NCBI GenBank assembly: GCA_000163995.1
Contig: CM000855.1
Span: forward strand, 243,099 to 307,098
Origin: Campylobacter jejuni subsp. jejuni 414
GTDB taxonomy: Bacteria > Campylobacterota > Campylobacteria > Campylobacterales > Campylobacteraceae
Direction of reading: 5' to 3'
DNA length: 64,000 bases
Made by a program: the position numbers and the translations under genes. Below, in pieces: positions 18,284 to 27,042 of the stretch. Within the stretch, counting starts at the first letter, position 1; each line of letters starts with the position of its first letter. The notes under the pieces were generated by a model. That model had not been told where the DNA came from. It was given only the letters and a program-made list of their open reading frames with translations, and ran no database searches.

Positions 18284-19534
18284 ATGTTTGTTAAAAATGC
18301 AAATTTTTATTACAGACAAATCCTTGAAAAATTTGAAAATTCTTATTTTGCAGAGGATTTGACTAAGGTGATTATAGGGATTGATTGTGATTATTTAGAT
18401 GCTAATGAATTATCATTTAGTGAGTTTAAAGCAAAATATTATGAAGCTTCAAGCAAGAATAAAATTTGTGATTTTGCGGGATTTTTTGGGGTTTTTAGTG
18501 CTAATTTTGTATCTTTATTTGAGAAAATTCCATTTTCTTCTAAGAAAAATTATGATTTTCCTTTATTTTTATTTGCAAATGCCAAAGCTTATTTGATTTA
18601 TGAGAAAAATAGTAAAATGTTTTTTAAAATTGGCGATTCAAAATATTTTGAATATCTTAAGGATGATTTTGATTTAGTTAAAACACAACAAGAAAATGAT
18701 TTTGAAATTTTAGACTCTTTAGAAGAAGAAAAAAATGATTTTTTGAAAATGTGTAAAAAAGCTAAGGAGTATCTTTTAAATGGAGATATTTTTCAAGTGG
18801 TTTTAAGTAAACAACTTTGTATTAGGCATAAAGTAAATGCCTTTGATTATTATGAGTGTTTGAGCACTTTAAATCCAAGTGCTTATATGTTTTATTTTCC
18901 GAGTAAATATGGTATTGTTTTAGGCTCTTCTCCAGAGTTTTTATTAAAAATTAAAAAAAGAGAGATTTATTTAGCGCCTATTGCAGGAACTAGAAATTTA
19001 GAAAATAATTGTGATTTTTTGGCTTTAGAAAAAGAACTTTTAAGTGATGAAAAAGAACTTAGCGAACATAAGATGCTTGTGGATTTAGCAAGAAATGATG
19101 CTTCTAAATTTGGTGCTCAGGCAAGAGTTGAAAATCTTTTTTCTATTATTAAAAATAAATTTGTAATGCATATAGTCAGCGAAGTTTATGCCAATATGAA
19201 AGAAGATGCGAGTATTTTTGATGTGATTGAAGCAGTTTTTCCAGCAGGAACTTTAAGTGGAGCTCCTAAAATAAGAGCTTTAGAGATTATTTGCGAGCTT
19301 GAAAATTGTGATCGTGGGGTTTATGGTGGTGCGGTAGGATTTTTAAATTTTAATGAAGATGTGACTTTAGCGATTTTGATCCGTTCGGCTTTTTTTACTC
19401 AAGATAAGGCTTATTTAGCAAGTGGAGCGGGCATTGTTTTGCAAAGTGATAGTCAAAAAGAGTATGCAGAAATCTGTGCTAAACGCAAGGCGCTTTTAGC
19501 GGCTTTTGAAAATTTAAAAAAGGAAAAGCAATGA
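18284..19534 (+). CDS. trpE: Anthranilate synthase component I
   Basis: A 416-residue chorismate-using enzyme that makes anthranilate with TrpG. The C-terminal catalytic half has FQVVLSKQ, FPAGTLSGAPKIRA, DRGVYGGAVGF and the GAGIV segment of chorismate-binding enzymes. The N-terminal regulatory half is shorter than in enteric TrpE, which explains the total length. An aaagg ribosome site precedes ATG. It is the first structural gene of the trp operon and overlaps trpG by 4 bases (ATGA). Confidence 0.94.
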   Translation: MFVKNANFYYRQILEKFENSYFAEDLTKVIIGIDCDYLDANELSFSEFKAKYYEASSKNKICDFAGFFGVFSANFVSLFEKIPFSSKKNYDFPLFLFANAKAYLIYEKNSKMFFKIGDSKYFEYLKDDFDLVKTQQENDFEILDSLEEEKNDFLKMCKKAKEYLLNGDIFQVVLSKQLCIRHKVNAFDYYECLSTLNPSAYMFYFPSKYGIVLGSSPEFLLKIKKREIYLAPIAGTRNLENNCDFLALEKELLSDEKELSEHKMLVDLARNDASKFGAQARVENLFSIIKNKFVMHIVSEVYANMKEDASIFDVIEAVFPAGTLSGAPKIRALEIICELENCDRGVYGGAVGFLNFNEDVTLAILIRSAFFTQDKAYLASGAGIVLQSDSQKEYAEICAKRKALLAAFENLKKEKQ

Positions 19535-20175
19535 TACTTTTAATCGATAATTATGATTCTTTTGTTTTTAATGTTAAAAGCATGTTAGAACAAGTGAGTA
19601 ATAATGAAATTTTAGTGCGAAGAAACGATGAAATTTCACTCAATGAAATTAAAAATTTAAATCCTACTCATATTATCTTAAGTCCTGGTCCAAAGCATCC
19701 AAGTCAAAGTGGAGTTTGTCTTGAAATTTTTAAAGCTAAGCTTGATATTCCTATTTTAGGTATTTGTTTGGGACATCAAGCTTTAGCTTTAGCTTTTAAT
19801 TCTTTAGTAGTTAAGATGCAAGAAGCCGTGCATGCAAAAAGCTCTTTGATAAAACAATGCAAGGAAAGTGAATTATTTGTTAATTTGCCTTCAAATTTTA
19901 GCGTGATGCGTTATCATTCTTTAGAAGTTAAGCAGCTTAGTGATGAGCTTGAAATTTTAGCTCTTGATGAAAAGGGTGTGATTATGGCTTTAAAGCATAA
20001 AAATTTGCCTTATTATGGCGTGCAATTTCATCCTGAAAGTTATTTTAGTGATTATGGCTTACAGATTTTTTCTAATTTTTTTGAAGCAAGATATAAAAAA
20101 ATCACAAAAACAAGAAAAGCGTTTGAGTTTTTATCTGCAAAAAATGAGCGAAAATCATTTTTTGCAAAGCGATGA
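19531..20175 (+). CDS. trpG: Anthranilate synthase glutamine amidotransferase (TrpG part of a split TrpGD)
   Basis: A class I glutamine amidotransferase that supplies ammonia to TrpE. The catalytic cysteine is C79 in GICLGHQ, and the His-Glu pair is H167/E169 in QFHPES. Residues 1 to about 188 are normal. After the A tract at 20095-20101 the frame changes to a basic, Lys-rich tail (KKITKTRKAFEF) and stops at 20173-20175, inside the TrpD coding sequence. With one A fewer the frame would run on as KKSQKQEKRLSF into TrpD, giving a 533-residue fusion as I remember for C. jejuni Cj0346. The amidotransferase domain itself should still fold. Confidence 0.85.
   Translation: MILLIDNYDSFVFNVKSMLEQVSNNEILVRRNDEISLNEIKNLNPTHIILSPGPKHPSQSGVCLEIFKAKLDIPILGICLGHQALALAFNSLVVKMQEAVHAKSSLIKQCKESELFVNLPSNFSVMRYHSLEVKQLSDELEILALDEKGVIMALKHKNLPYYGVQFHPESYFSDYGLQIFSNFFEARYKKITKTRKAFEFLSAKNERKSFFAKR
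20095..20101 (+). other. A7 tract causing the trpG/trpD frame break
   Basis: Seven adenines follow tat and precede tcac. With six, trpG and trpD form one continuous frame from 19531 to 21133. With seven, trpG ends 74 bases later. The tract is a slippage-prone site. It could be a true mutation, an allele in flux, a site of transcriptional slippage or a sequencing error. Confidence 0.8.
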
Positions 20176-21133
20176 TTTTGAACAAATTTGTAAAATCATT
20201 ATATCTAAAGACTATGAAATTTTGCAAGTAGCAGCTTTGTTGATTTTAATTACAGAAAAGTCTTTAAATGAAAAATCTTTAAGTGCTTTTGTAAGACAAA
20301 TTTTAAGATATTCTCAAACTTTTAGTGATGAGAGTGAAATGATTGATATTTGCGGAACAGGCGGAGATGGCTTTAAAAGTATCAATGTTTCTACGACAAG
20401 TGCTTTTATTTTGGGAGCTTTGGGGGTAAAAGTAGCCAAACATGGAAATCGTGCTATTTCGAGTTCTAGTGGAAGTACAGATGTGCTAGATGCTTTAAAT
20501 ATCGTTACTCCAAACACTTTAGAATCAGTCTTAAAACAGTTAAACGATCAAGGACTTAGTTTTTTACATGCTCCCTTTTTTCACCCTTTAATAGGAGAGC
20601 TTAAAGAGATCAGGTCAAGGCTTGGAGTAAGAACTGTTTTTAATGTTTTGGGTCCTTTGTTACATCCTAATTTAAAGTTAAAATATCAACTTATGGGAAA
20701 CTATCATGCACCTGTACATAGACTTTTGATAGAAGTTTTAAAAAATTTAGGACGCAAAAAAGCCTTAGTAGTAAGAGGAAATGATGGTATGGACGAGCTA
20801 AGTATTTGTGATGAGAGTAAAATTTATGAACTTTGTGAAGGAGAAATTTTAGAATATTCTATTTGTCCTGAGCAGTTTGGTTTTAAAAGGGCTTTTCATA
20901 GTGAAATTATAGGATCTAGCGCATATGAAAATGCTAAGGATTTAAGAGATATTTTAAGCGGTAAAATGCAAGGAGCAAAATTTGATTTAGTGATTTTAAA
21001 TGCAATGTTTGCTCTTTATACGGCTAATAAAGTAAGTTCGCCTTTAGCGGCTAAAGATGTGATTTTAGAAGCTATTTATTCAGGCAAGGTTATAGAGTAT
21101 TTTAAGGAGTATCAAGCCTATGCTAAACCTTAA
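20144..21133 (+). CDS. trpD: Anthranilate phosphoribosyltransferase (TrpD part of a split TrpGD)
   Basis: The domain joins anthranilate to PRPP. The PRPP-binding motif [12 protein letters not shown] is followed by KHGNRAISS and the family segment [18 protein letters not shown]. From ATG 20144 (MSENHFLQ) it is 329 residues. This Met is the first in-frame start at the domain border, but there is no clear ribosome site before it. The frame can also be read further upstream to 20015 in alternative sequence that is not TrpD. In the expected fused form this part follows TrpG directly. Here expression would depend on coupling with trpG, whose stop lies 30 bases inside trpD, or on slippage at the A7 tract. 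It overlaps trpF by 14 bases. Confidence 0.82.
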   Translation: MSENHFLQSDDFEQICKIIISKDYEILQVAALLILITEKSLNEKSLSAFVRQILRYSQTFSDESEMIDICGTGGDGFKSINVSTTSAFILGALGVKVAKHGNRAISSSSGSTDVLDALNIVTPNTLESVLKQLNDQGLSFLHAPFFHPLIGELKEIRSRLGVRTVFNVLGPLLHPNLKLKYQLMGNYHAPVHRLLIEVLKNLGRKKALVVRGNDGMDELSICDESKIYELCEGEILEYSICPEQFGFKRAFHSEIIGSSAYENAKDLRDILSGKMQGAKFDLVILNAMFALYTANKVSSPLAAKDVILEAIYSGKVIEYFKEYQAYAKP

Positions 21134-21719
21134 AATTTGTGGTATTAAAGATGAAAAAAATGCTAAGGATTTAGCCCTTTTAAATGTCGAATTTTTTGGG
21201 CTTATTTTTGCTCAAAGTTCAAGACAAGTAAGTTTAGAGCAAGCAAGAATTTTAAGTGCGATTTTTCATGAAAAAAATAAAAAAGTTGTCGGTGTTTTTG
21301 TAGATGAAAGTCTAGAGCAAATTATTAAATATATCGAAAAAATAAAGCTTGATGGAGTGCAAATTTGTCGTACTATCACTCAAGAAGAGTTTGAAATTTT
21401 AAAGATACAAAATATTTTTGTTTGGCAGGTGATTAGCGTAGAAAATAGTTTAGATTTAAAAAGTGAAATTTTTGCTGATTTGGTACTTTTTGATGCTAAG
21501 GGAGTTTTAAAAGGTGGCAATGGAATAAGCTTTGATTGGGCTTTGTTAAAGTCTTATGCTAAAGATTTTATATTAGCTGGAGGTATAGGTTTAGATAATA
21601 TTGATCAAGCTATGAAAACAGGAGCTAAAATTTTGGATCTTAATTCAAAACTTGAAGATGAAAAAGGTTTAAAAGATATAGAAAAAGTAAAACAAATTTT
21701 AAAGGAGCTAAAAAAATGA
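21120..21719 (+). CDS. trpF: Phosphoribosylanthranilate isomerase
   Basis: A 199-residue TIM-barrel enzyme catalysing the Amadori rearrangement of phosphoribosylanthranilate. The start [12 protein letters not shown] carries the catalytic cysteine, and the phosphate-binding end has [12 protein letters not shown]. The catalytic aspartate lies in GVFVDES. The gene overlaps the end of trpD by 14 bases and the start of trpB by 4 bases. Its separation from trpC is usual in epsilonproteobacteria. No trpC is present in this operon. Confidence 0.92.
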   Translation: MLNLKICGIKDEKNAKDLALLNVEFFGLIFAQSSRQVSLEQARILSAIFHEKNKKVVGVFVDESLEQIIKYIEKIKLDGVQICRTITQEEFEILKIQNIFVWQVISVENSLDLKSEIFADLVLFDAKGVLKGGNGISFDWALLKSYAKDFILAGGIGLDNIDQAMKTGAKILDLNSKLEDEKGLKDIEKVKQILKELKK

Positions 21720-22894
21720 AAAGGGCATATTATGGAGATTTTGGTGGGCAGTTTTTGCCTGAAAGTGCAATGTTTGCTTTAAATGAGTTGGAAAATGCTT
21801 TTTTGAAATTTTCTAAAGATAAGCAGTTTAAAAAAGAATTTAATGAACTTTTAAAAACTTATGTAGGGCGTCCTACTCCACTTTATTTTGCTAGAAATTT
21901 AAGCAAAAAATATCAACATGAAATTTATTTAAAACGCGAGGATTTAAATCATACCGGAGCGCATAAAATCAATAATGCTATAGCTCAAGTTCTTTTAGCA
22001 AAAAAAATGGGAAAGAAAAAAATCATAGCAGAAACAGGAGCAGGGCAACACGGGCTTGCAACGGCAACTGCAGCGGCACTTTTAGGGTTTGAATGCGAAA
22101 TTTACATGGGGGAAACTGATGTACAAAGACAAGCTTTAAATGTTTATAAAATGGAACTTTTAGGTGCTAAAATTCATGCGGTGCAAAGCGGTCTTAAAAC
22201 CTTAAAAGAAGCGACTACTGCGGCTATTCAAGCTTGGGTTGGGGATATTAAAAATATTTTTTATGTGGTTGGAAGTGCGGTAGGTCCTTATCCTTATCCT
22301 AAAATGGTAACACATTTTCAAAGTATCATAGGAAAAGAATGCAAGATGCAACTTCAAAAACTCAACAAAAAAGTAGATTATATCATCGCAGCTGTTGGTG
22401 GCGGAAGTAATGCAGCAGGAATATTTTATGATTTTATCAAAGATGAAAATGTTAAACTTATAGGCATTGAAGCAGGGGGACTTGGCATTGATACGCCTTA
22501 TCATGCAGCTACTTTAAACAAGGGTAAAACAGGTATTATTCATGGTATGAAAACTAAGGTTTTACAAGATGACTTAGGTAATATTTTGCCTGTACATAGT
22601 GTTTCTGCGGGTCTTGATTATCCAGGAATTGGTCCTTTACATTCCTTTTTGTTTGAGAGTAAAAGAGCACAATATCATGCTATTAATGATGAAGAATGCA
22701 TGCAAGCTTTAAAATTGCTTTGCAAAGAAGAAGGTATTATCGCAGCGATTGAAAGTTCACATGCTTTAGCGTTTTTAGAAAAACTTTGTCCAACTTTAAA
22801 GAAAAAAAGCGTGATAGTGGTGAATCTTTCAGGTAGGGGAGATAAAGATATGCAAACGATTAGAGAGTATAAAAAAGGAGTGATTTATGGTTGA
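21716..22894 (+). CDS. trpB: Tryptophan synthase beta subunit
   Basis: A 392-residue PLP enzyme that joins indole with serine. The PLP lysine is in [14 protein letters not shown], the catalytic region [15 protein letters not shown] is intact, and the phosphate loop GGGSNAAG is present. An ammonium-site segment, [12 protein letters not shown], is also typical. It starts inside trpF (ATGA) and overlaps trpA by 8 bases, consistent with coupled synthesis of the alpha-beta complex. Confidence 0.97.
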   Translation: MKRAYYGDFGGQFLPESAMFALNELENAFLKFSKDKQFKKEFNELLKTYVGRPTPLYFARNLSKKYQHEIYLKREDLNHTGAHKINNAIAQVLLAKKMGKKKIIAETGAGQHGLATATAAALLGFECEIYMGETDVQRQALNVYKMELLGAKIHAVQSGLKTLKEATTAAIQAWVGDIKNIFYVVGSAVGPYPYPKMVTHFQSIIGKECKMQLQKLNKKVDYIIAAVGGGSNAAGIFYDFIKDENVKLIGIEAGGLGIDTPYHAATLNKGKTGIIHGMKTKVLQDDLGNILPVHSVSAGLDYPGIGPLHSFLFESKRAQYHAINDEECMQALKLLCKEEGIIAAIESSHALAFLEKLCPTLKKKSVIVVNLSGRGDKDMQTIREYKKGVIYG

Positions 22895-23636
22895 TTTTAA
22901 AAAATTTTATAAAGAAAATGCAAATGTAGCTTATATGGTTTTAGGTTATCCTGATCTTAAAACAAGTGAAGCTTTTTTACAAAGATTAGATCAAAGTTCT
23001 ATTGATATTTTAGAACTCGGTGTTGCTTATAGTGATCCTATCGCAGATGGTGAGATTATTGCTAATGCCGCAAAAATCGCTCTAGATCAAGGTGTGGATA
23101 TTCATAGTGTTTTTGAGCTTTTAGCTAGGATAAAAACTAAGAAAGCTTTGGTTTTTATGGTTTATTATAATTTAATTTTTTCTTATGGTTTAGAAAAATT
23201 TGTAAAAAAAGCAAAGACTTTGGGAATTTGCGCTTTAATTGTACCGGAATTAAGCTTTGAAGAAAGTGGTGATTTGGTTAAAGAGTGTGAAAAATACAAT
23301 ATAGTTTTAATCACTCTTGTAAGTGTTACAACTCCTAAAGAGAGAGTTAAAAGACTAGTAAAACACGCTAAAGGATTTATTTATTTATTAGCAAGTATAG
23401 GTATTACAGGTACAAAAAGTGTTGAAGAGACAATTTTACAAAATAAAGTAAAAGAGATCAGATCTTTTACAAATTTGCCTATTTTTATAGGTTTTGGTAT
23501 CCAAAATAATCAAGATGTAAAAAGGATGAGAAAAGTTGCTGATGGAGTGATTGTAGGAACTAGTATAGTAAAGTGTTTTAAGCAAGGAAATTTGAATATA
23601 ATAATGAAAGATATTGAAGAAATTTTCAAAAAATAA
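22887..23636 (+). CDS. trpA: Tryptophan synthase alpha subunit
   Basis: A 249-residue TIM barrel that cleaves indole-glycerol phosphate and passes indole to TrpB. Expected catalytic acids are in [15 protein letters not shown]. The phosphate-binding end is in [12 protein letters not shown] and GVIVGTSIV. The loop segment [12 protein letters not shown] matches the alpha subunit. It is the last gene of the trp operon. The following 70 bases are AT-rich, without a GC-rich terminator. Confidence 0.95.
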   Translation: MVDFKKFYKENANVAYMVLGYPDLKTSEAFLQRLDQSSIDILELGVAYSDPIADGEIIANAAKIALDQGVDIHSVFELLARIKTKKALVFMVYYNLIFSYGLEKFVKKAKTLGICALIVPELSFEESGDLVKECEKYNIVLITLVSVTTPKERVKRLVKHAKGFIYLLASIGITGTKSVEETILQNKVKEIRSFTNLPIFIGFGIQNNQDVKRMRKVADGVIVGTSIVKCFKQGNLNIIMKDIEEIFKK

Positions 23637-23706
23637 AATTTTAAAACATATTTTTATTTTATATTTACTATAATTTTAAATTAAGTTTTTTATAAAGGTG
23701 GTAGTT

Positions 23707-24129
23707 ATGTTAAAGATTCTTGAATATTCCATTACTCATTTTTGTGAGCATATCTTAAGACTGCGCATTGAAGAAGCTCAAGATATAAGCGGTGAACTTT
23801 ACGGAACAAGTATTCCTATTATGGGGAAAAGTGAAGGAGAATGTAATTTTTATTTATTTTTTCCAAAAGAATTTTTAAAAAAGATTGCAGAAATTTTAAT
23901 TAATGATGAAAAATTTAAAGAAGACGATTGGTGCGATTTAACTAAAGAATGCGCTAATCAAATTATAGGCTATGCTAAAAATTTATTAAATGATGCTAGA
24001 GGTGATGATGAGTATAAACTTGGAATCCCTGAATATCTAGGAAAAGTTGATTTTTCTAGAATAGTTTTAGATGAAGCTTTAACTTATAAATTTGAAAATT
24101 GTTATTTTAGAATAGGATATTGTAAATAA
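23707..24129 (+). CDS. CheX/CheC-like protein next to fliN
   Basis: I choose ATG 23707 because aaaggtgg lies 6-13 bases upstream; the upstream GTG 23698 is inside that ribosome site. The 140-residue protein shows the CheC/CheX phosphatase pattern DxxxExxN in DLTKECANQIIG, followed about 23 residues later by the proline of LGIPEYLG. The segment CNFYLFFPKEFLKKIAEILI matches the CheX beta-helix unit. CheC-family proteins dephosphorylate CheY-P, and FliY/FliM share the fold. It overlaps fliN by 1 base (TAATG). A role in chemotaxis or the switch complex is inferred from fold and context; it corresponds to Cj0350 from memory. Confidence 0.6.
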   Translation: MLKILEYSITHFCEHILRLRIEEAQDISGELYGTSIPIMGKSEGECNFYLFFPKEFLKKIAEILINDEKFKEDDWCDLTKECANQIIGYAKNLLNDARGDDEYKLGIPEYLGKVDFSRIVLDEALTYKFENCYFRIGYCK

Positions 24130-24437
24130 TGAGTGATGATATAGAGTTCAATATTCATCATGGACTTTTGCAATCTTATGAAGATATTTTAGATATTACA
24201 GTAGATTTTGTAAGCGAGCTTGGAACTGCAAATATGAGTGTGGCAGAGCTTTTAAAACTTGAAGTAGGCTCGGTTATTGATCTTGAAAAACCTGCTGGAG
24301 AAAGCGTTGAGCTTTATATCAATAAAAGAATTTTTGGAAAAGGTGAGGTTATGGTTTATGAAAAAAATCTTGCCATAAGGATTAATGAAATTTTAGATTC
24401 TAAGACTGTGCTTCAATATTTCAAAAAAGAAATTTAA
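24129..24437 (+). CDS. fliN: Flagellar motor switch protein FliN
   Basis: A 102-residue C-ring protein that sets rotation direction and helps dock export substrates. It matches the SpoA-type FliN domain: LDITVDFVSELGTANMSV, then LLKLEVGSVIDLEKPAGE, then ELYINKRIFGKGEVMVYE and LAIRINEIL. Length is close to the minimal FliN. It lies between the CheX-like gene and the FliO-like gene, with overlaps or 1-base gaps. This points to one flagellar transcript. Confidence 0.93.
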   Translation: MSDDIEFNIHHGLLQSYEDILDITVDFVSELGTANMSVAELLKLEVGSVIDLEKPAGESVELYINKRIFGKGEVMVYEKNLAIRINEILDSKTVLQYFKKEI

Positions 24438-24438
24438 A

Positions 24439-25239
24439 ATGAGATTGCTAATATTGTTTTTTTTAATTTTACCTTTGTATAGTGTTGAGCTGATTGGTTA
24501 CAATATTTATGATAGAAAAGATCGAGTAGACTTGATGCTTTCTTTTGATAACGCTTATAATGGCAAAATTTCCCAAAAAAAAGAAAAAAATTTAACCCTT
24601 TTTACTTTCAGTGATTTAATATATTCTAAAGATGAATTAAAGGAACTTAATTCTCAACTTGTTGATAAAATCAGTATTAGTTCTAAAAATAATAATACTT
24701 ATATTATGTTGCAAAACAAACAAAATGTTAATTTAGAACTTAGTTCTATTAATGATAAATTTGGAGTAAGAATAAGAGCTATAGAGCAAGGAAAAACAAG
24801 TATTGAACCTATAACATCTGCACCTGCTGTAAATAATTCTCAAGAATTAATACCTAAACCAAAAAGTACAAATTTGGAAGAATATGATTATACAAATTAT
24901 ATTTTAGTAATGCTGATTTTAGTTGTTTTGTTAATAGTGCTTTGGTGGTTTAAAAAGGCTATGATTTATAAAAATAACAATGTTTCTAGAGATTTTACCA
25001 TGATTTTCCAAAGATTTTTAGATAAAAATAATCAACTTGTAGTTTTTGATCATGCCAATAAACGTTATACAATGATAATAGGTAATTCTAATGTGCTTTT
25101 AGAAAGTGCTGAAATTCCAGAAGAGCAAACAATAAAACATACAGAAAAAACAGAGAAAAATTTTGATTCTTTTTTTGAAGAGAATAAAAAAAGAATTCAA
25201 AATCTTATAGAACAGCGTCAAAAAAGTAAAAAATCTTAA
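24439..25239 (+). CDS. FliO-like flagellar membrane protein
   Basis: A 266-residue protein with an N-terminal signal peptide (MRLLILFFLILPLYS), a periplasmic beta-rich region with AMIN-like character (about 17-115), a Pro/Ser-rich linker, one membrane helix (about 152-170, ILVMLILVVLLIVLWWF) and a basic cytoplasmic tail. This layout and its place after fliN match the FliO-type protein described in Helicobacter. FliO stabilises FliP in assembly of the export gate. Sequence identity to classical FliO is too low to see by eye, so the call is mainly architecture plus context. It overlaps the convergent ppx by 4 bases. It corresponds to Cj0352 from memory. Confidence 0.6.
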   Translation: MRLLILFFLILPLYSVELIGYNIYDRKDRVDLMLSFDNAYNGKISQKKEKNLTLFTFSDLIYSKDELKELNSQLVDKISISSKNNNTYIMLQNKQNVNLELSSINDKFGVRIRAIEQGKTSIEPITSAPAVNNSQELIPKPKSTNLEEYDYTNYILVMLILVVLLIVLWWFKKAMIYKNNNVSRDFTMIFQRFLDKNNQLVVFDHANKRYTMIIGNSNVLLESAEIPEEQTIKHTEKTEKNFDSFFEENKKRIQNLIEQRQKSKKS

Positions 25240-26696
25240 ATTTTTTGGTTGATTGCCAACGCTATAGTAGCTGGTTTTGCGATTTTTTTGAGCTCGTCTT
25301 TGGGTAAATTGAGAATTTTATTTTCTTGATAGATATAAAGAGTATTGTTTGCAAAAGCAAAATCAATTTTATCTTCATTTGTACTTAGAGTTTTGGCTAA
25401 GCACAAAATAAAATTGAGCCATGAAATAGCATGAATATTGGGTAAAAGTTGTTTATAGGGTTCAAGATTATAAGGATTAACCTTTTTTCCATTAAGTTTA
25501 ATAATAGTGGCAATTAAGGCTTTTTCTTTGTGTGAAAACCCATAGTTTAATCCACCTAGCACAAAATGAGCGGAGTGTTCATTAGCAAAATAGAAATTTA
25601 AATGTTCTCCAATATGACATAATTTAGCGGCATTTAATAAAGTATATTTATAATTATCGTTGAGTTTATGAAGATTTTTAAGGGTTGTAAAAATTTGTAA
25701 AGCAAAATGTGGAGTTTTGTTTTTTTGCTTTGATTGTAAAAATTTATCTTGCAAACATTTTAAACTAGGATTGAAATTTGGTGGAAATGTGATTTTGGGG
25801 CGAAGTAAATCTTGTAAATAAACCCCCTCTCTGATTCCAACTCCGCTTGTGATAACTTGCTTGGCTTTTATTTTTTTTGCAATTTTTAAAAAAATAAATA
25901 TACCTTCTTTAATGGTATCAAAACGATCTTTTTTTATACCAAAATTAACCAAAGAATCTAAGTTTGAGTTAAAAATTTTTAAAATATGCGCCTTTTCCTC
26001 ATCTAACATATAGCGAAAATCATGTAAATTTTTTAGCGGATAGGAATTTTTTTGCATGATAGAATTAGATATTGCTCTTAAGCTTCCACCTATTGCAATA
26101 AGGTTTTGATTACAAAATTCTTTAGGAATTTGTTCTAAAATCGGTTTTATAAAATCTTCTAAAGAATCCATCTTTCCGGTATCATAGAATAATTCTTTTA
26201 ACCTAACAGTGCCAACATCAAGGGATATACAAGAAATGATTTTATTGTTTTTTATTAAACATAATTCACTAGATCCACCACCTATATCTAAAGTGGTTCC
26301 ATCTTTAAAAGGGCTTAATAAATTTAAAGCTGCAATACCACCTAAATAACTTTCGTTTTTTCCATCTATACAGCGTATATTTAAAGATAAATTATCTTTA
26401 ATTCTTTTAATGAAAATTTTTGAATTTAGAGCGTCTCTTAAGGCTGATGTTCCTACAATAAATATTTTTTTGCATTTATGTTTTAAAGCGCATTGTTTAA
26501 AAAAAGCTAAAGCATCTTCGGCTCTTTGCATAGCTTCTTCTTGAAGAATTTTGCCATTACTATAAGCGTTTTCTCCAAGTCTTACTTTGCGTTTGTATTC
26601 GCAAGTTGTATAAAAACTATATCTAGAAGTTTTTTCAAAAATCACCATTCTAATGGAATTTGAGCCAAGGTCAACAACGGCTGTTTTTTTTGCCAT
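25236..26696 (-). CDS. ppx: Exopolyphosphatase / guanosine pentaphosphatase (Ppx/GppA)
   Basis: A 486-residue member of the Ppx/GppA family in the ASKHA fold. The phosphate loops VVDLGSNSIRMVIFE near the N-terminus and LDIGGGSSELCLIK near residue 138 are intact. ALRDALN and SGVGIREGVYL are family blocks. The C-terminal region (about 310-486) resembles the HD-type helical domain. It degrades polyphosphate and/or converts pppGpp to ppGpp, which tunes the stringent response. It overlaps the upstream ferredoxin by 1 base. Confidence 0.9.
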   Translation of the reverse strand: MAKKTAVVDLGSNSIRMVIFEKTSRYSFYTTCEYKRKVRLGENAYSNGKILQEEAMQRAEDALAFFKQCALKHKCKKIFIVGTSALRDALNSKIFIKRIKDNLSLNIRCIDGKNESYLGGIAALNLLSPFKDGTTLDIGGGSSELCLIKNNKIISCISLDVGTVRLKELFYDTGKMDSLEDFIKPILEQIPKEFCNQNLIAIGGSLRAISNSIMQKNSYPLKNLHDFRYMLDEEKAHILKIFNSNLDSLVNFGIKKDRFDTIKEGIFIFLKIAKKIKAKQVITSGVGIREGVYLQDLLRPKITFPPNFNPSLKCLQDKFLQSKQKNKTPHFALQIFTTLKNLHKLNDNYKYTLLNAAKLCHIGEHLNFYFANEHSAHFVLGGLNYGFSHKEKALIATIIKLNGKKVNPYNLEPYKQLLPNIHAISWLNFILCLAKTLSTNEDKIDFAFANNTLYIYQENKILNLPKDELKKIAKPATIALAINQKI

Positions 26697-26944
26697 TAAA
26701 ATTCTCTATTTCGATGTTTAAGTTTTAATTCTTCTATAGTCTCTACATTATCAGGATCAGGAATGATACATTCATATGGGCAAGCAACAATACAAGCGGG
26801 CTCTGAAAAATCATTAACGCATTCTGAACAAAGATCAGGGTCTATTACATAAATTGGACTATTTTCATAAATAGCTTCATCAGGACATTCTTCTCTGCAA
26901 GCATCACAACATACGCAGTCTTTTGTAATTAAAAGAGACATCAT
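26696..26944 (-). CDS. fdxB: 2[4Fe-4S] ferredoxin
   Basis: An 82-residue ferredoxin. Cluster motif one is CVCCDACREECPDEAI (CxxCxxCxxxCP) and motif two is CSECVNDFSEPACIVACPYECI, with the insertion typical of YfhL/Allochromatium-type ferredoxins. The C-terminal extension is charged. It has a ribosome site and an overlap with ppx. Since fdxA at 6500-6781 is decayed, this may be a main low-potential ferredoxin left in this window. The gene name follows C. jejuni usage as I remember it. Confidence 0.85.
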   Translation of the reverse strand: MMSLLITKDCVCCDACREECPDEAIYENSPIYVIDPDLCSECVNDFSEPACIVACPYECIIPDPDNVETIEELKLKHRNREF

Positions 26945-27014
26945 AACCTTTCAAAAATTTAAAAAATAATTTTAGTTTATACAATAACCAAACTTAAATA
27001 AAATATAAAGGCAA

Positions 27015-27041
27015 AATTTTTGCACCAAAGGTGCAAAAATT
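27015..27041 (-). terminator. Rho-independent terminator of cosR
   Basis: A perfect 12-base stem (AATTTTTGCACC with GGTGCAAAAATT) with an AAA loop lies just after the cosR stop. On the minus strand it ends in a T-rich run. Confidence 0.8.
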
Positions 27042-27042
27042 G

